NCBI GenBank assembly: GCA_963730005.1
Contig: CAVSPO010000036.1
Span: forward strand, 1-64,000
DNA: 64,000 bases
Reading direction: 5' to 3'
Source of the DNA: CAVSPO01 sp963730005
GTDB lineage: Bacteria > Actinomycetota > Actinomycetes > Propionibacteriales > Propionibacteriaceae
The notes beneath the pieces are model-generated. The model was given only the letters and a program-made list of their open reading frames with translations, searched no databases and was not told the origin of the DNA. Shown here one piece after another: positions 33,451-41,862 of the stretch. Both the position numbers and the translations under genes were made by a program. The first letter of the stretch is position 1; every line of letters starts with the position of its first letter.

Positions 33451-34823
33451 CCCGACTCAGACCCGTTTGGCCTGCCCGGGTGCAACAGGGCGTCCAGGGC
33501 TTCCAGCCGCTCCCCCATACCAGCCTCGTAGCCGTGCTCGGTCGGCCGATAGTAATGCTGCCCAGCCAACTCGTCGGGCAGGTACTGCTGTGCTGCGACG
33601 CCGTGCGGGTAGTCGTGCGCATAGCGATAGCCCACCCCATGACCGAAGCCGGCCGCCGACGAGTAGTGGGCATCGCGCAAGTGCGCCGGGACCTGGCCCA
33701 CGCGACCGCTGCGCACATCAGCCAGTGCGGCGTCGATGGCAGCATAGATCGCGTTCGATTTTGGCGCTGTCGCGGCGGCGACCGTGGCCTGGGCGAGCGG
33801 CAGCCGGCCTTCGGGCATGCCGATCAGCTGCACTGCCTGACCAGCCGCGACGCAGGTCGCCAACACCGACGGCTGGGCCATCCCGATGTCCTCGCTGGCC
33901 AGGATGATCAGCCGCCGGGCAATGAAGCGAGGGTCCTCACCCGCGGCGATCATCCGGGCCAGGTAGTGCAGTGCCGCATCCACGTCAGATCCGCGCACGG
34001 ACTTGATGAAGGCGCTGGTGACGTCGTAGTGCTGGTCCCCATCCTTGTCGTAGCGCAACGTCGCCCGATCAACCGCCTGCTCCAGCGCTTCGGCGTCGAT
34101 GCGGCCGGAGCCCTTGGCTGCTGCACCGGCGGCCGCCTCCTCAAGGTAGGTCAAACCGCGACGGGCATCACCCCCGGCCAGTGCCACAATCGTTTGACGA
34201 GCATCGTCGTCCAGGGTGAACTTGCCCGCCAGCCCACGCTCGTCCAACAACGCCCGGTCGATCAGCGATGCGATGTCCTCACTGGTCAACGGCGTCAGGG
34301 TCACCACCAGCGAGCGCGACAACAGGGGGGCGATCACCGAGAAGCTGGGGTTCTCGGTGGTGGCTGCGATCAGTGTGACCAGCCGATTCTCCACCGCCGG
34401 CAGCAGCACGTCCTGCTGGGCTTTGCTGAAGCGGTGCACCTCGTCCACGAACAGCACGGTGGGATGTCCCCGGGCCAGTTCCCGCTTGGCGTTGTCGATC
34501 TGCGCCCGGACGTCCTTGACCCCCGCGGTGACCGCGCTGAGCTCGACGAATCGGCGCTGGGTGCTGCGTGAGACCACAGATGCGAGGGTGGTCTTGCCGA
34601 CCCCGGGCGGGCCCCACAGGAACACCGACATGGCTGCGCGGCCTTCGGCCAGCCGACGCAGCGGGGAACCGGCCCCCAACAGGTGGCGCTGACCGACGAT
34701 CTCGTCGAGGGTGCGTGGCCGCATCCGAACCGCCAGCGGGGCCTGGGAGCCCAGTCCGTCCGGCAGCGAACCGCCCGGTCCAGGATCGGTCTGGTCGAGG
34801 TTGCCGAACAGGTCTTCGCTCAC
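33441..34823 (-). CDS. rarA: Replication-associated recombination ATPase RarA (MgsA)
   Basis: RarA is a clamp-loader-like AAA+ ATPase acting at stalled replication forks. The 460-residue protein has the N-terminal SSB-contact region (PLAVRMRPRTLDEIVGQ), Walker A GPPGVGKT at 71-78, Walker B with DEVH at 127-130 in FVDEVHRFSKAQQD, and sensor 1 AATTENPSF. The tetramerisation C-terminal half contains HYLARMIAAGEDPRF and YRYAHDYPHG. GTG at 34823, overlapping the upstream phosphatase gene as GTGA. Confidence 0.97.
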   Translation of the reverse strand: MSEDLFGNLDQTDPGPGGSLPDGLGSQAPLAVRMRPRTLDEIVGQRHLLGAGSPLRRLAEGRAAMSVFLWGPPGVGKTTLASVVSRSTQRRFVELSAVTAGVKDVRAQIDNAKRELARGHPTVLFVDEVHRFSKAQQDVLLPAVENRLVTLIAATTENPSFSVIAPLLSRSLVVTLTPLTSEDIASLIDRALLDERGLAGKFTLDDDARQTIVALAGGDARRGLTYLEEAAAGAAAKGSGRIDAEALEQAVDRATLRYDKDGDQHYDVTSAFIKSVRGSDVDAALHYLARMIAAGEDPRFIARRLIILASEDIGMAQPSVLATCVAAGQAVQLIGMPEGRLPLAQATVAAATAPKSNAIYAAIDAALADVRSGRVGQVPAHLRDAHYSSAAGFGHGVGYRYAHDYPHGVAAQQYLPDELAGQHYYRPTEHGYEAGMGERLEALDALLHPGRPNGSESGQS

Positions 34824-35635
34824 GACAGCAGCCTGTGCTCCAGCGCCCGCTGGTCGTCCGCGGTCCAGCCCAGACCCGACAGGTAGCCGTGCGCTCCACC
34901 AAAATCCGCCTCCAGTTGGTCCAGCACCAGCCGCATCACCTGGGGCGGGGTCGACTGGGCGCTCAACTGCAGGTCCTGGTCGACACCTGCGGTGTAAACC
35001 TCGCCCAGTCGCCCGAGGATCTGCGGCAGGCGCTGGTTGCTGGCGGCGTAGTCGGCGACGATCGTCTCACGGGGTACGCGCAGGGCCGCCAGCACCACCG
35101 CGGCCAGGGTGCCGGTGCGATCCTTGCCTGCTGCGCAGTGCAGCACGTTGGCGCCGGAGGATGCGGCAATGATCCGCAGCCCGGCGATGACGTTGTCGCC
35201 ACGCAGCGTCAGGTACTGCAGGTAGTGGCGGGCCAGACCCAGCACGTGTTCGCGGAGCACGCTGTGGTTGATGCCCGACAGGTCAGCCGCCCACGGTGGG
35301 GTTTCGTCCGCAGGATCATCTTCCGGGTACAACGACAGCGAATGGATGGCCACTGAGGGCACAGCAGTCAGCGGACCCTGGCCAAGCCTGACCCGCTCCA
35401 GATTGGTACGAAGATCCAGCACGTCGGTGAGCTGGTGGTGCTCCACCAACTGCCGAACCCCGCCGGGGGTCAGGTCGTTCAGATTGTCCGACCGCAGCAG
35501 GCTGTTGCGTCGCACCCGCCGCCCATCCAACGTGGCCAGACCGGCCAGGTCGCGCATGTTGACGACGCCGGGTACTGCTACCCATGCCGGTTCCCCGAAG
35601 GGTGCGTGCAACCAGCTCGCCGTCGCGATGCTCAT
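34820..35635 (-). CDS. Tyrosine-type protein phosphatase (HCxxGKDRTG)
   Basis: A 271-residue phosphatase with the signature HCAAGKDRTG at 166-175, giving nucleophile Cys167 and Arg173. The motif with Lys after Gly places it near the mycobacterial MptpB/lipid phosphatase group, which can use phosphotyrosine, phosphoserine and phosphoinositides. The early region VVNMRDLAGL matches the start of that family. No signal peptide is visible. The ATG at 35635 lies 10 bp after aspS. Its substrate and any link to rarA or aspS are unknown. Confidence 0.9.
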   Translation of the reverse strand: MSIATASWLHAPFGEPAWVAVPGVVNMRDLAGLATLDGRRVRRNSLLRSDNLNDLTPGGVRQLVEHHQLTDVLDLRTNLERVRLGQGPLTAVPSVAIHSLSLYPEDDPADETPPWAADLSGINHSVLREHVLGLARHYLQYLTLRGDNVIAGLRIIAASSGANVLHCAAGKDRTGTLAAVVLAALRVPRETIVADYAASNQRLPQILGRLGEVYTAGVDQDLQLSAQSTPPQVMRLVLDQLEADFGGAHGYLSGLGWTADDQRALEHRLLS

Positions 35636-35645
35636 GACCCCGAGT

Positions 35646-37475
35646 CTATTCGGCTGAGTCGGCCACCTTGCCTTGCGGCTGGTTCGCCGCACTGCTGGTG
35701 GCCTTGGGCGCCGGCTTGAAATCGACGCCGGCTTCCTTGCGCTGTTGCGGGGTGATCGCGGCCGGAGCGCCGGTCAAGGGGTCGTAGCCGTTGCCGATCT
35801 TCGGGAAGGCGATGACGTCGCGGATGGATTCGGACCGGCTCAACAGTGCCGCGATCCGGTCCCAGCCAAAAGCGATGCCACCATGCGGCGGGGCGCCGAA
35901 CTTGAATGCGTCCAGCAGGAAGCCGAACTTCTCCTGGACTTCGTCGCCGCCCAGCCCCATCACCTTGAACACGCGCTCCTGCACATCCCGGCGGTGGATA
36001 CGGATGGAACCGCCACCGATCTCATTGCCGTTGCAGACGATGTCGTACGCGTAGGCCAATGCAGAGCCGGGATCGGTGTCGAAGTTGTCGAGGCACTCCG
36101 GAGTCGGCGACGTGAAGGCGTGGTGCACTGCGGTCCACTGGCCGGCACCGACCGCGACGTCCCCCTCGGCAACGGCGTCAGAGGTGGCCTTGAACAGCGG
36201 CGCGTCCACCACCCACAGGAAGCTCCAGGCACCCTCGTCGATGAGTCCGCAGCGCCTGCCGATCTCCAGTCGGGCAGCCCCCAACAGCTCCTGGCTGACG
36301 GACTTCCTGCCGGCGGCGAAGAAGATGCAGTCACCGGCGTTGGCGCCGACCGCAGCGGCCAGCCCGGCCCGCTCCGCGTCGGAGATGTTCTTGGCGACCG
36401 GGCCCCCCAGGGTGCCCTCGTCATCGATGGTGACGTAGGCCAGACCCTTGGCGCCGCGCTGTTTGGCCCAGTCCTGCCAGGCGTCAAAGGTACGGCGGGG
36501 CTGCGAAGCACCCCCCGGCATCACGACGGCGCCCACGTAGGGGGACTGGAAGACGCGGAAGGGAGTGTCCTTGAAGAAGTCCGTGACCTCCTTGATGGGG
36601 TTGTCGAAGCGCAGGTCGGGTTTGTCCGACCCGTAGTTGTCCATCGCGTCCTTGAAGGTCATCCGGGGCAGCGGGGTCGGCAGCTCAACGCCGATCAGCG
36701 CCCACACCTGCTTGACGATCTGCTCGCCCAGGGCCATCACGTCGTCCTGGTCGACAAAGCTCATCTCGATGTCCAGCTGGGTGAACTCGGGCTGGCGATC
36801 TGCGCGGAAATCCTCATCGCGATAGCAGCGGGCAATCTGGTAGTAGCGCTCCATGCCCGCCACCATCAGCAGCTGCTTGAACAGCTGTGGGCTCTGCGGC
36901 AGCGCGTACCAGTTCCCCGGGCTCAGCCGTGCGGGAATGACGAAGTCGCGTGCTCCCTCGGGCGTGCTCCGGGTCATCGTCGGGGTCTCGATTTCGAGGA
37001 AACCGTTGCTGTCCAACACCGAGCGGGCAGCCTGGTTCATGCGGCTACGCAGCACCAGGTTGCGCCGCTGGCGGTTGCGACGAAGATCGAGGTAGCGGTA
37101 CTTGAAGCGAGCCTCTTCACCGATGGTCAGCCGATCGTCGATCTGGAACGGCAGCGGGGCCGACGGGTTGAGCACCTCGAGGTCGCTGATGGCCACCTCG
37201 ATCTCACCGGTCGCCATGTCCGGGTTCTCGTTGCCCGCAGGCCGACGCTCGACCACACCCGTGACGGCGATGCAGTACTCGTTGCGCAGGTCGTGGGCGC
37301 CCGACGTCTCCAGAATCTCATCGCGCACGACGACCTGAGCCACTCCCGAAGCGTCCCTCAGATCGAGGAAGGCCACTCCGCCGTGATCGCGACGATGCGC
37401 CACCCAACCGGCGAGAGTGACGGTGGTGTCGACGTCCGAAGCGCGCAGCGTCCCGGCATCGTGAGTGCGGATCAC
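35646..37475 (-). CDS. aspS: Aspartyl-tRNA synthetase, probably non-discriminating
   Basis: It aminoacylates tRNA-Asp, and probably tRNA-Asn. The 609-residue bacterial-type enzyme has the OB-fold anticodon domain, the class II core (RCYRDEDFRADRQPEFTQLD), an inserted GAD domain and motif 3 (GGIAFGWDRI). His31 (RRDHGG) and Gly81 (RPAGNEN) are at the positions linked to relaxed Asp/Asn tRNA recognition in Pseudomonas. If so, Asp-tRNA-Asn is converted to Asn-tRNA by GatCAB, which is not in this window. GTG at 37475 with AAGGA 6 nt upstream. Confidence 0.96.
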   Translation of the reverse strand: MIRTHDAGTLRASDVDTTVTLAGWVAHRRDHGGVAFLDLRDASGVAQVVVRDEILETSGAHDLRNEYCIAVTGVVERRPAGNENPDMATGEIEVAISDLEVLNPSAPLPFQIDDRLTIGEEARFKYRYLDLRRNRQRRNLVLRSRMNQAARSVLDSNGFLEIETPTMTRSTPEGARDFVIPARLSPGNWYALPQSPQLFKQLLMVAGMERYYQIARCYRDEDFRADRQPEFTQLDIEMSFVDQDDVMALGEQIVKQVWALIGVELPTPLPRMTFKDAMDNYGSDKPDLRFDNPIKEVTDFFKDTPFRVFQSPYVGAVVMPGGASQPRRTFDAWQDWAKQRGAKGLAYVTIDDEGTLGGPVAKNISDAERAGLAAAVGANAGDCIFFAAGRKSVSQELLGAARLEIGRRCGLIDEGAWSFLWVVDAPLFKATSDAVAEGDVAVGAGQWTAVHHAFTSPTPECLDNFDTDPGSALAYAYDIVCNGNEIGGGSIRIHRRDVQERVFKVMGLGGDEVQEKFGFLLDAFKFGAPPHGGIAFGWDRIAALLSRSESIRDVIAFPKIGNGYDPLTGAPAAITPQQRKEAGVDFKPAPKATSSAANQPQGKVADSAE

Positions 37476-37563
37476 GGTATTCCTTTCTCGGTCCCGCATG
37501 GACAGTGCGGGACTCCATCCCCCGGACGCGGTCGCGCCGGCGTTGCAAAGTACGGATGCGATC

Positions 37564-38517
37564 CTAGCCTGAGCGGTCCGCCTGGTCCGCCTGGGTCAAC
37601 TGCTCGTACAGGTAGTCGTTGGTCGGCGTCGGGATGTGGTGCTTGGCGCCGAGACGACGGACAGTGCCGGCGAAGAGCTCCACCTCGGTGGGCCTTGAGG
37701 CGGCGACGTCCTGTTCCATCGACGTCATTCCCTCGGGGCTGAGCCCGTCGATGATCCCGAACCACGCGTCGATGTCAGCGCTGTTGAGGGTGATGCCCTC
37801 GGGGGCGGCGACCGCGATCACCTCGAGCATGGCTTGGCGCATCAGGTCACGGGCGTGGGGATCGGTGTGGATTCTGCCGTAACCACCGCGCAGCACGGCG
37901 CAGGTCTGGTTGACACCAACGTTCAACATGAACTTGCTCCACAGGTGACGAAGGACGGGTGGCCTGCGGTCGTGCGCAATTGCGCAGCGGTCGAGCAGCC
38001 GTTCAACAGCCCGCAACCGCTCGGAGTCGGAATCGTCGCGCTCCCCCAGCGTGATGAATCCAGTGTGCACGTAGCAGACCCTGTTGTCGGTCCGGGTGGC
38101 ATCCATACCCTGGCAAACGGCGTACAGGACCTTGTCGTGGCCGACACGCTCACCGATGATCCGCTCGCTGGTGATTCCGTTCAGCAGCGAAATGACCACC
38201 GTGTCCGGCCCCACCAGGGGCGCCGCCTCCTGCAGAGCAGCCTCCAGTGCCATGGCTTTGACCGTGAAGATCATCAGGTCGACCCGGGTGTGGATGTCGG
38301 CGGACGTGGCGAAGGTGAAATCGCAGCGTTCATCGTTGGCGAACACGCCATGGCGTCGCTGCAGGGCAACGCGTTGGTCATCGGCGATGAACCAGACCCG
38401 GTCATTGCCCAGTGCGTCGTTGATCAACTTGCCGTACATGATGCCCAAGGCGCCGGCGCCGATGATCGCCACCGAATTGATCTGGCGTCGTTCGATGAGC
38501 TGCTGGTCACTCCCCAT
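37564..38517 (-). CDS. 2-dehydropantoate 2-reductase family protein
   Basis: A 317-residue ApbA/PanE-family NAD(P)H reductase, possibly making pantoate for coenzyme A. The Rossmann loop is GAGALG at 20-25. The family segments FTVKAMALEAAL (with the catalytic Lys) and WSKFMLNVGVNQTCAV are present, and the C-terminal helical domain contains a SMEQDVAASRPTEVELFAG stretch that fits the usual S-M-x-x-D pattern. Several paralogues with other substrates exist, so the ketopantoate role is probable only. ATG at 38517. It lies between hisS and aspS with short gaps (18 and 88 bp). Confidence 0.86.
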   Translation of the reverse strand: MGSDQQLIERRQINSVAIIGAGALGIMYGKLINDALGNDRVWFIADDQRVALQRRHGVFANDERCDFTFATSADIHTRVDLMIFTVKAMALEAALQEAAPLVGPDTVVISLLNGITSERIIGERVGHDKVLYAVCQGMDATRTDNRVCYVHTGFITLGERDDSDSERLRAVERLLDRCAIAHDRRPPVLRHLWSKFMLNVGVNQTCAVLRGGYGRIHTDPHARDLMRQAMLEVIAVAAPEGITLNSADIDAWFGIIDGLSPEGMTSMEQDVAASRPTEVELFAGTVRRLGAKHHIPTPTNDYLYEQLTQADQADRSG

Positions 38518-38535
38518 GGCGGCCTCCCGTCAGAG

Positions 38536-39879
38536 TCAGGCCCGTGCTCCCACGGTCGGTTTGAGGTCACTGGCGGGAGGAGCCCAAATGGAGGCCACGG
38601 CGTCGACCTGGTCGCCGCTTCGAATGTCTTTCACCGAACCGTTGGGCCCACCGAACCAGACGTACGGGATGCCGCGCCGGTCGGCGAAACGAATCTGCTT
38701 GCCGAACTTGTCTGCCTTGGGTGCGACCTCGGCGCAGATGCCGCGAACGCGAAGCGTCGTCGCCACCTCGTCGGCCAGCTCGCGGGTTTCCTCATTGTCC
38801 ACGGCGACCAGCACGACCGAGGGCACGGCACGGTCGGCAGCCAGCTCGCCACGGTCCAGGATGGGTGCCAGCAGTCGGGTGACGCCCAGTGAAATGCCCA
38901 CCCCTGGGTAAGTGCGTTTGCCGTCGGAGGCAAGCGAGTCATAACGACCACCGGAACTGATCGAACCCATGGACTCGTGGCCGACCAGCACAGTCTCGTA
39001 CACGGTGCCGGTGTAGTAGTCCAGTCCGCGAGCGATCTTCAGATCAGCCACCAGGCGCCCCGGCACCCGTTTGCGTGCGGCGTTGACCACGCGGGCCAGT
39101 GACGCCAGGCCCTCGTCCAGCAGCTCGTTGTGTACTCCAAGTGCACGCACCTGGTCGACGAACGAGTCGTCCTCGGTGCTGATCGTGGCCAACCGCACAC
39201 ACAGGTCCGCAACCTCGGCGCTCAGGCCCAGCTCACTGATGAGCAGCTCCCCCACTGCCTGCGGGCCGATCTTGTCGAACTTGTCGACTCGTTGCAGCAC
39301 CGCCGCCGTGTCCGCGACGCCCAGGCCCTCATAGAAACCCTGGGACAGTTTGCGATTGTTGACGTGCATGCGGACCGGAGGGATACCCAGTTCGGTGTGC
39401 AGCCGTTCCAGTGCCTCCAGCATGACCAGAGCCATCTCGACGTCGTGGTGCTCGGCCAAGGTGTCCTGACCCACCACGTCGATGTCAGCCTGCAGGAACT
39501 CCCGGTAGCGTCCATGCTGCGGGCGTTCACCGCGCCACACCTTCTGGATCTGATAGCGGCGGAAGGGAAACGCCAAGCGCCCGGCGTTCTCCAGCACGTA
39601 CCTGGCGAAGGGCACGGTCAGGTCGAAATGCAGGCCCAGTTCGTCCTTGTCTTCGGGCCCGGGCCGTCCCTCGCCCTGGAGTCGGCTGACGACGTAGACC
39701 TCCTTGGTGATCTCGCCCTTGCGTGCCAGGTGTGACATGGGCTCGACAGCGCGGGTCTCGATGTTGGCGAATCCGTGCAACTCGAAGGTCTCGGCCAGAA
39801 TTTCGAGCACCCGCAGCTCGACCATGCGTTCGGCGGGCAGGAACTCGGGGAAACCGGACAGCGGTTTGATGCTGGCCAT
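38536..39879 (-). CDS. hisS: Histidyl-tRNA synthetase
   Basis: It charges tRNA-His. The 447-residue class II enzyme has motif 1 around FEIETRAVEP-like residues, motif 2 in RRYQIQKVWRGERPQHGR, the HisA motif RGLDYYTGTVYE, motif 3 near GVGISLGVTRLL, and a C-terminal anticodon domain. It is somewhat longer than the E. coli protein (about 424). The ATG at 39879 overlaps the stop of the MBL-fold hydrolase gene by one base (TGATG). No T-box leader is visible in front of the pair. Confidence 0.96.
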   Translation of the reverse strand: MASIKPLSGFPEFLPAERMVELRVLEILAETFELHGFANIETRAVEPMSHLARKGEITKEVYVVSRLQGEGRPGPEDKDELGLHFDLTVPFARYVLENAGRLAFPFRRYQIQKVWRGERPQHGRYREFLQADIDVVGQDTLAEHHDVEMALVMLEALERLHTELGIPPVRMHVNNRKLSQGFYEGLGVADTAAVLQRVDKFDKIGPQAVGELLISELGLSAEVADLCVRLATISTEDDSFVDQVRALGVHNELLDEGLASLARVVNAARKRVPGRLVADLKIARGLDYYTGTVYETVLVGHESMGSISSGGRYDSLASDGKRTYPGVGISLGVTRLLAPILDRGELAADRAVPSVVLVAVDNEETRELADEVATTLRVRGICAEVAPKADKFGKQIRFADRRGIPYVWFGGPNGSVKDIRSGDQVDAVASIWAPPASDLKPTVGARA

Positions 39880-40562
39880 CAGGGGCGTGCCTCCAGGAAA
39901 GCGGGTTGCAGGTAGGGATTGCTGCTTCGTTCAGCGCCGACCGTGGTGGCCGGGCCGTGTCCGGGCAACAGTTGTGTCTGGTCAGGTAGCGACAGGACAA
40001 CATCGCGCAGCGTGTCGCGCAGCACTGCCTGGTCACCACCAGGAAGGTCGGTGCGGCCCACGGAGCCGCGGAAGACCACGTCACCGCACAGCACGACGCT
40101 GGCTTCAGCGTCGTCCAGACACAACAGGGTGCAGCCCGGCGTGTGGCCCGGGGCGTGCAGTGGGGCGATTGTCAGACCAGCCACAGACACCTGATCCTGC
40201 CCGTCCCAGAACTGCAGACGAGCCGGCTCTCGCGGGTCGTCGCTGCCGAGCTGCCGCAAGAAACCGAGGAAATCTGCGTTCAACCCCATGGCCGGGCGAG
40301 TGAGCAACGCACGGTCGGCGCTGTGCATCCAGACCGGCACATCGTGGTCGTCGGCAACCTTCGCTGCGTCGGCGCTGTGGTCGATGTGGGCATGGGTCAG
40401 GAGAACCGCCCGCAGCTGCAGACCGTTGCTGACCAGCACGTCGTCGATCATCGCGGCACTGCCAGGGCCAGGATCCACGACTGCGCACGAGACCCCATCG
40501 TCACCCACTACCACATAGCAATTCGCCCGGAACGAGCCTTCCGGCAGGGTTGCGATCAACAC
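39879..40562 (-). CDS. Metallo-beta-lactamase-fold hydrolase (glyoxalase II-like)
   Basis: A 227-residue MBL-fold protein. The metal motif is HAHIDH at 57-62 (HxHxDH), with further ligands in APGHTPG and CGDVVFRGSVGR. The end LLPGHGPATTVG completes the set. Such genes precede hisS in many actinobacteria and are annotated as hydroxyacylglutathione-hydrolase-like, but the substrate is unknown. The start is uncertain: GTG at 40562 has AGGG 8 nt upstream, while GTG at 40571 and TTG at 40583 are also open. Only about 30 bp separate it from the divergent DUF349 gene. Confidence 0.86.
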   Translation of the reverse strand: MLIATLPEGSFRANCYVVVGDDGVSCAVVDPGPGSAAMIDDVLVSNGLQLRAVLLTHAHIDHSADAAKVADDHDVPVWMHSADRALLTRPAMGLNADFLGFLRQLGSDDPREPARLQFWDGQDQVSVAGLTIAPLHAPGHTPGCTLLCLDDAEASVVLCGDVVFRGSVGRTDLPGGDQAVLRDTLRDVVLSLPDQTQLLPGHGPATTVGAERSSNPYLQPAFLEARP

Positions 40563-40592
40563 AATCGCCACCCTATCGGGCAAGATGGAACC

Positions 40593-41837
40593 ATGAGCGA
40601 AATGACAGGTGCGACGGAATTCGGTCGCGTCGATGCTGACGGCACGGTGTACGTACGCACGGCAGATGGCGAGCGACGAGTCGGTCAGGTGCCCGATGTT
40701 GATCCAGCAGAAGCGATGGCTTTCTTTGTTCGGCGCTTCGAGGCGCTGAACACCGAGGTCGGATTGCTCGAAAGACGTGTGGCGTCAGGTTCGCTCTCCC
40801 CCGATGAGGCACGCAAGAACGTCTCTGCCGTGCGCAAGGCAATTGCCGAGGCCAATGCGGTCGGCGACCTGGCCGGCCTGGAAGCTCGCCTGGAGGCGCT
40901 GAAGCCGATCCTGGCCGAGCTGAGCGAGGCGCGCAAAGCCGAGAAGGCCAAGCAGCACGAGGTCACCAGGCAGGCCAAGGAAGCCATGGTCACAGAGGCC
41001 GAGAAGATCGCCGCTGGCACCGACTGGCGCGGTGGCGTGAACCGTTTCCGGGTCCTGCTGGAGGAATGGAAGGCGCTACCTCGCATCGACCGTGCCACCG
41101 ACGACGAGCTGTGGCACCGTTTCAGCTCCGCCCGAACCACCTACACCCGTCATCGCAAGGCTCAATTCGCTGACCGGGCCGAGAAGCGTGGCGAGGCGAA
41201 GAAGGTCAAGGAAGAAATCATCCAGGAGGCACGCGAGCTGGCCGATTCCACCGACTGGGGCATCACCGCTGGCAGCTTCCGGGATCTGATGACGCGCTGG
41301 AAGGCCGCCGGAGCCGCTCCACGCGACGTGGATGACAAGCTGTGGACCGAGTTCCGTGGCCTGCAGGATCAATTCTTCGACGCCCGGAATGCCGCGTTGA
41401 GTGAGCAGGACGCGGAGTTCAAGCAGAATCAGGACGCCAAGGAGGCGCTGCTCAGCGAGGCTGAGGCTCGGCTGCTGCCAGTCACCAATCTCGCTGCGGC
41501 GCGGGCCGGCCTGCGTGACTTCCTGAGCCGCTACAACGAGTACGGCAAGGTGCCGCGGGATGCCATTCGTCCCCTCGACAACCGGGTCCGGGTCCTGGAG
41601 CAAGCAGTCAAGGACGCCGAAGAGGCTGAGTGGAAGCGCACCGACCCGCAGGCGCGGCACCGCGCTGAGGAGACCGTCGCCATGTTCAGCCAGCAGATCG
41701 CCAAGCTCCAGAAGCAGGCCACGGATGCAGCGGGCAAGGGCGACGCCAAGAAGGCCCAAGAGCTGCAGGCCTCGATCGTCGCCTACACCGAATGGCTGGA
41801 GCAGGCCAGGAAGACACTCAGCGAGTTCACTGCCTGA
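40593..41837 (+). CDS. DUF349 domain-containing protein
   Basis: A 414-residue soluble protein that is almost wholly alpha-helical and highly charged, with coiled-coil-like stretches. Repeated DUF349 units are visible as similar segments: GTDWRGGVNRFRVLLEEWKA, then a DSTDWGITAGSFRDLMTRWKA-like copy, and a weaker third. Each is followed by an aromatic/charged helix (DELWHRFSSAR, DKLWTEFRGLQ). The function is unknown. The family often neighbours hisS and rel in actinobacteria, as here. The ATG at 40593 is the first sensible start. It converges on rel after 25 bp. Confidence 0.9.
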   Translation: MSEMTGATEFGRVDADGTVYVRTADGERRVGQVPDVDPAEAMAFFVRRFEALNTEVGLLERRVASGSLSPDEARKNVSAVRKAIAEANAVGDLAGLEARLEALKPILAELSEARKAEKAKQHEVTRQAKEAMVTEAEKIAAGTDWRGGVNRFRVLLEEWKALPRIDRATDDELWHRFSSARTTYTRHRKAQFADRAEKRGEAKKVKEEIIQEARELADSTDWGITAGSFRDLMTRWKAAGAAPRDVDDKLWTEFRGLQDQFFDARNAALSEQDAEFKQNQDAKEALLSEAEARLLPVTNLAAARAGLRDFLSRYNEYGKVPRDAIRPLDNRVRVLEQAVKDAEEAEWKRTDPQARHRAEETVAMFSQQIAKLQKQATDAAGKGDAKKAQELQASIVAYTEWLEQARKTLSEFTA

Positions 41838-41862
41838 GTCGTCCTGTCAGGCGGGCGTCGCG

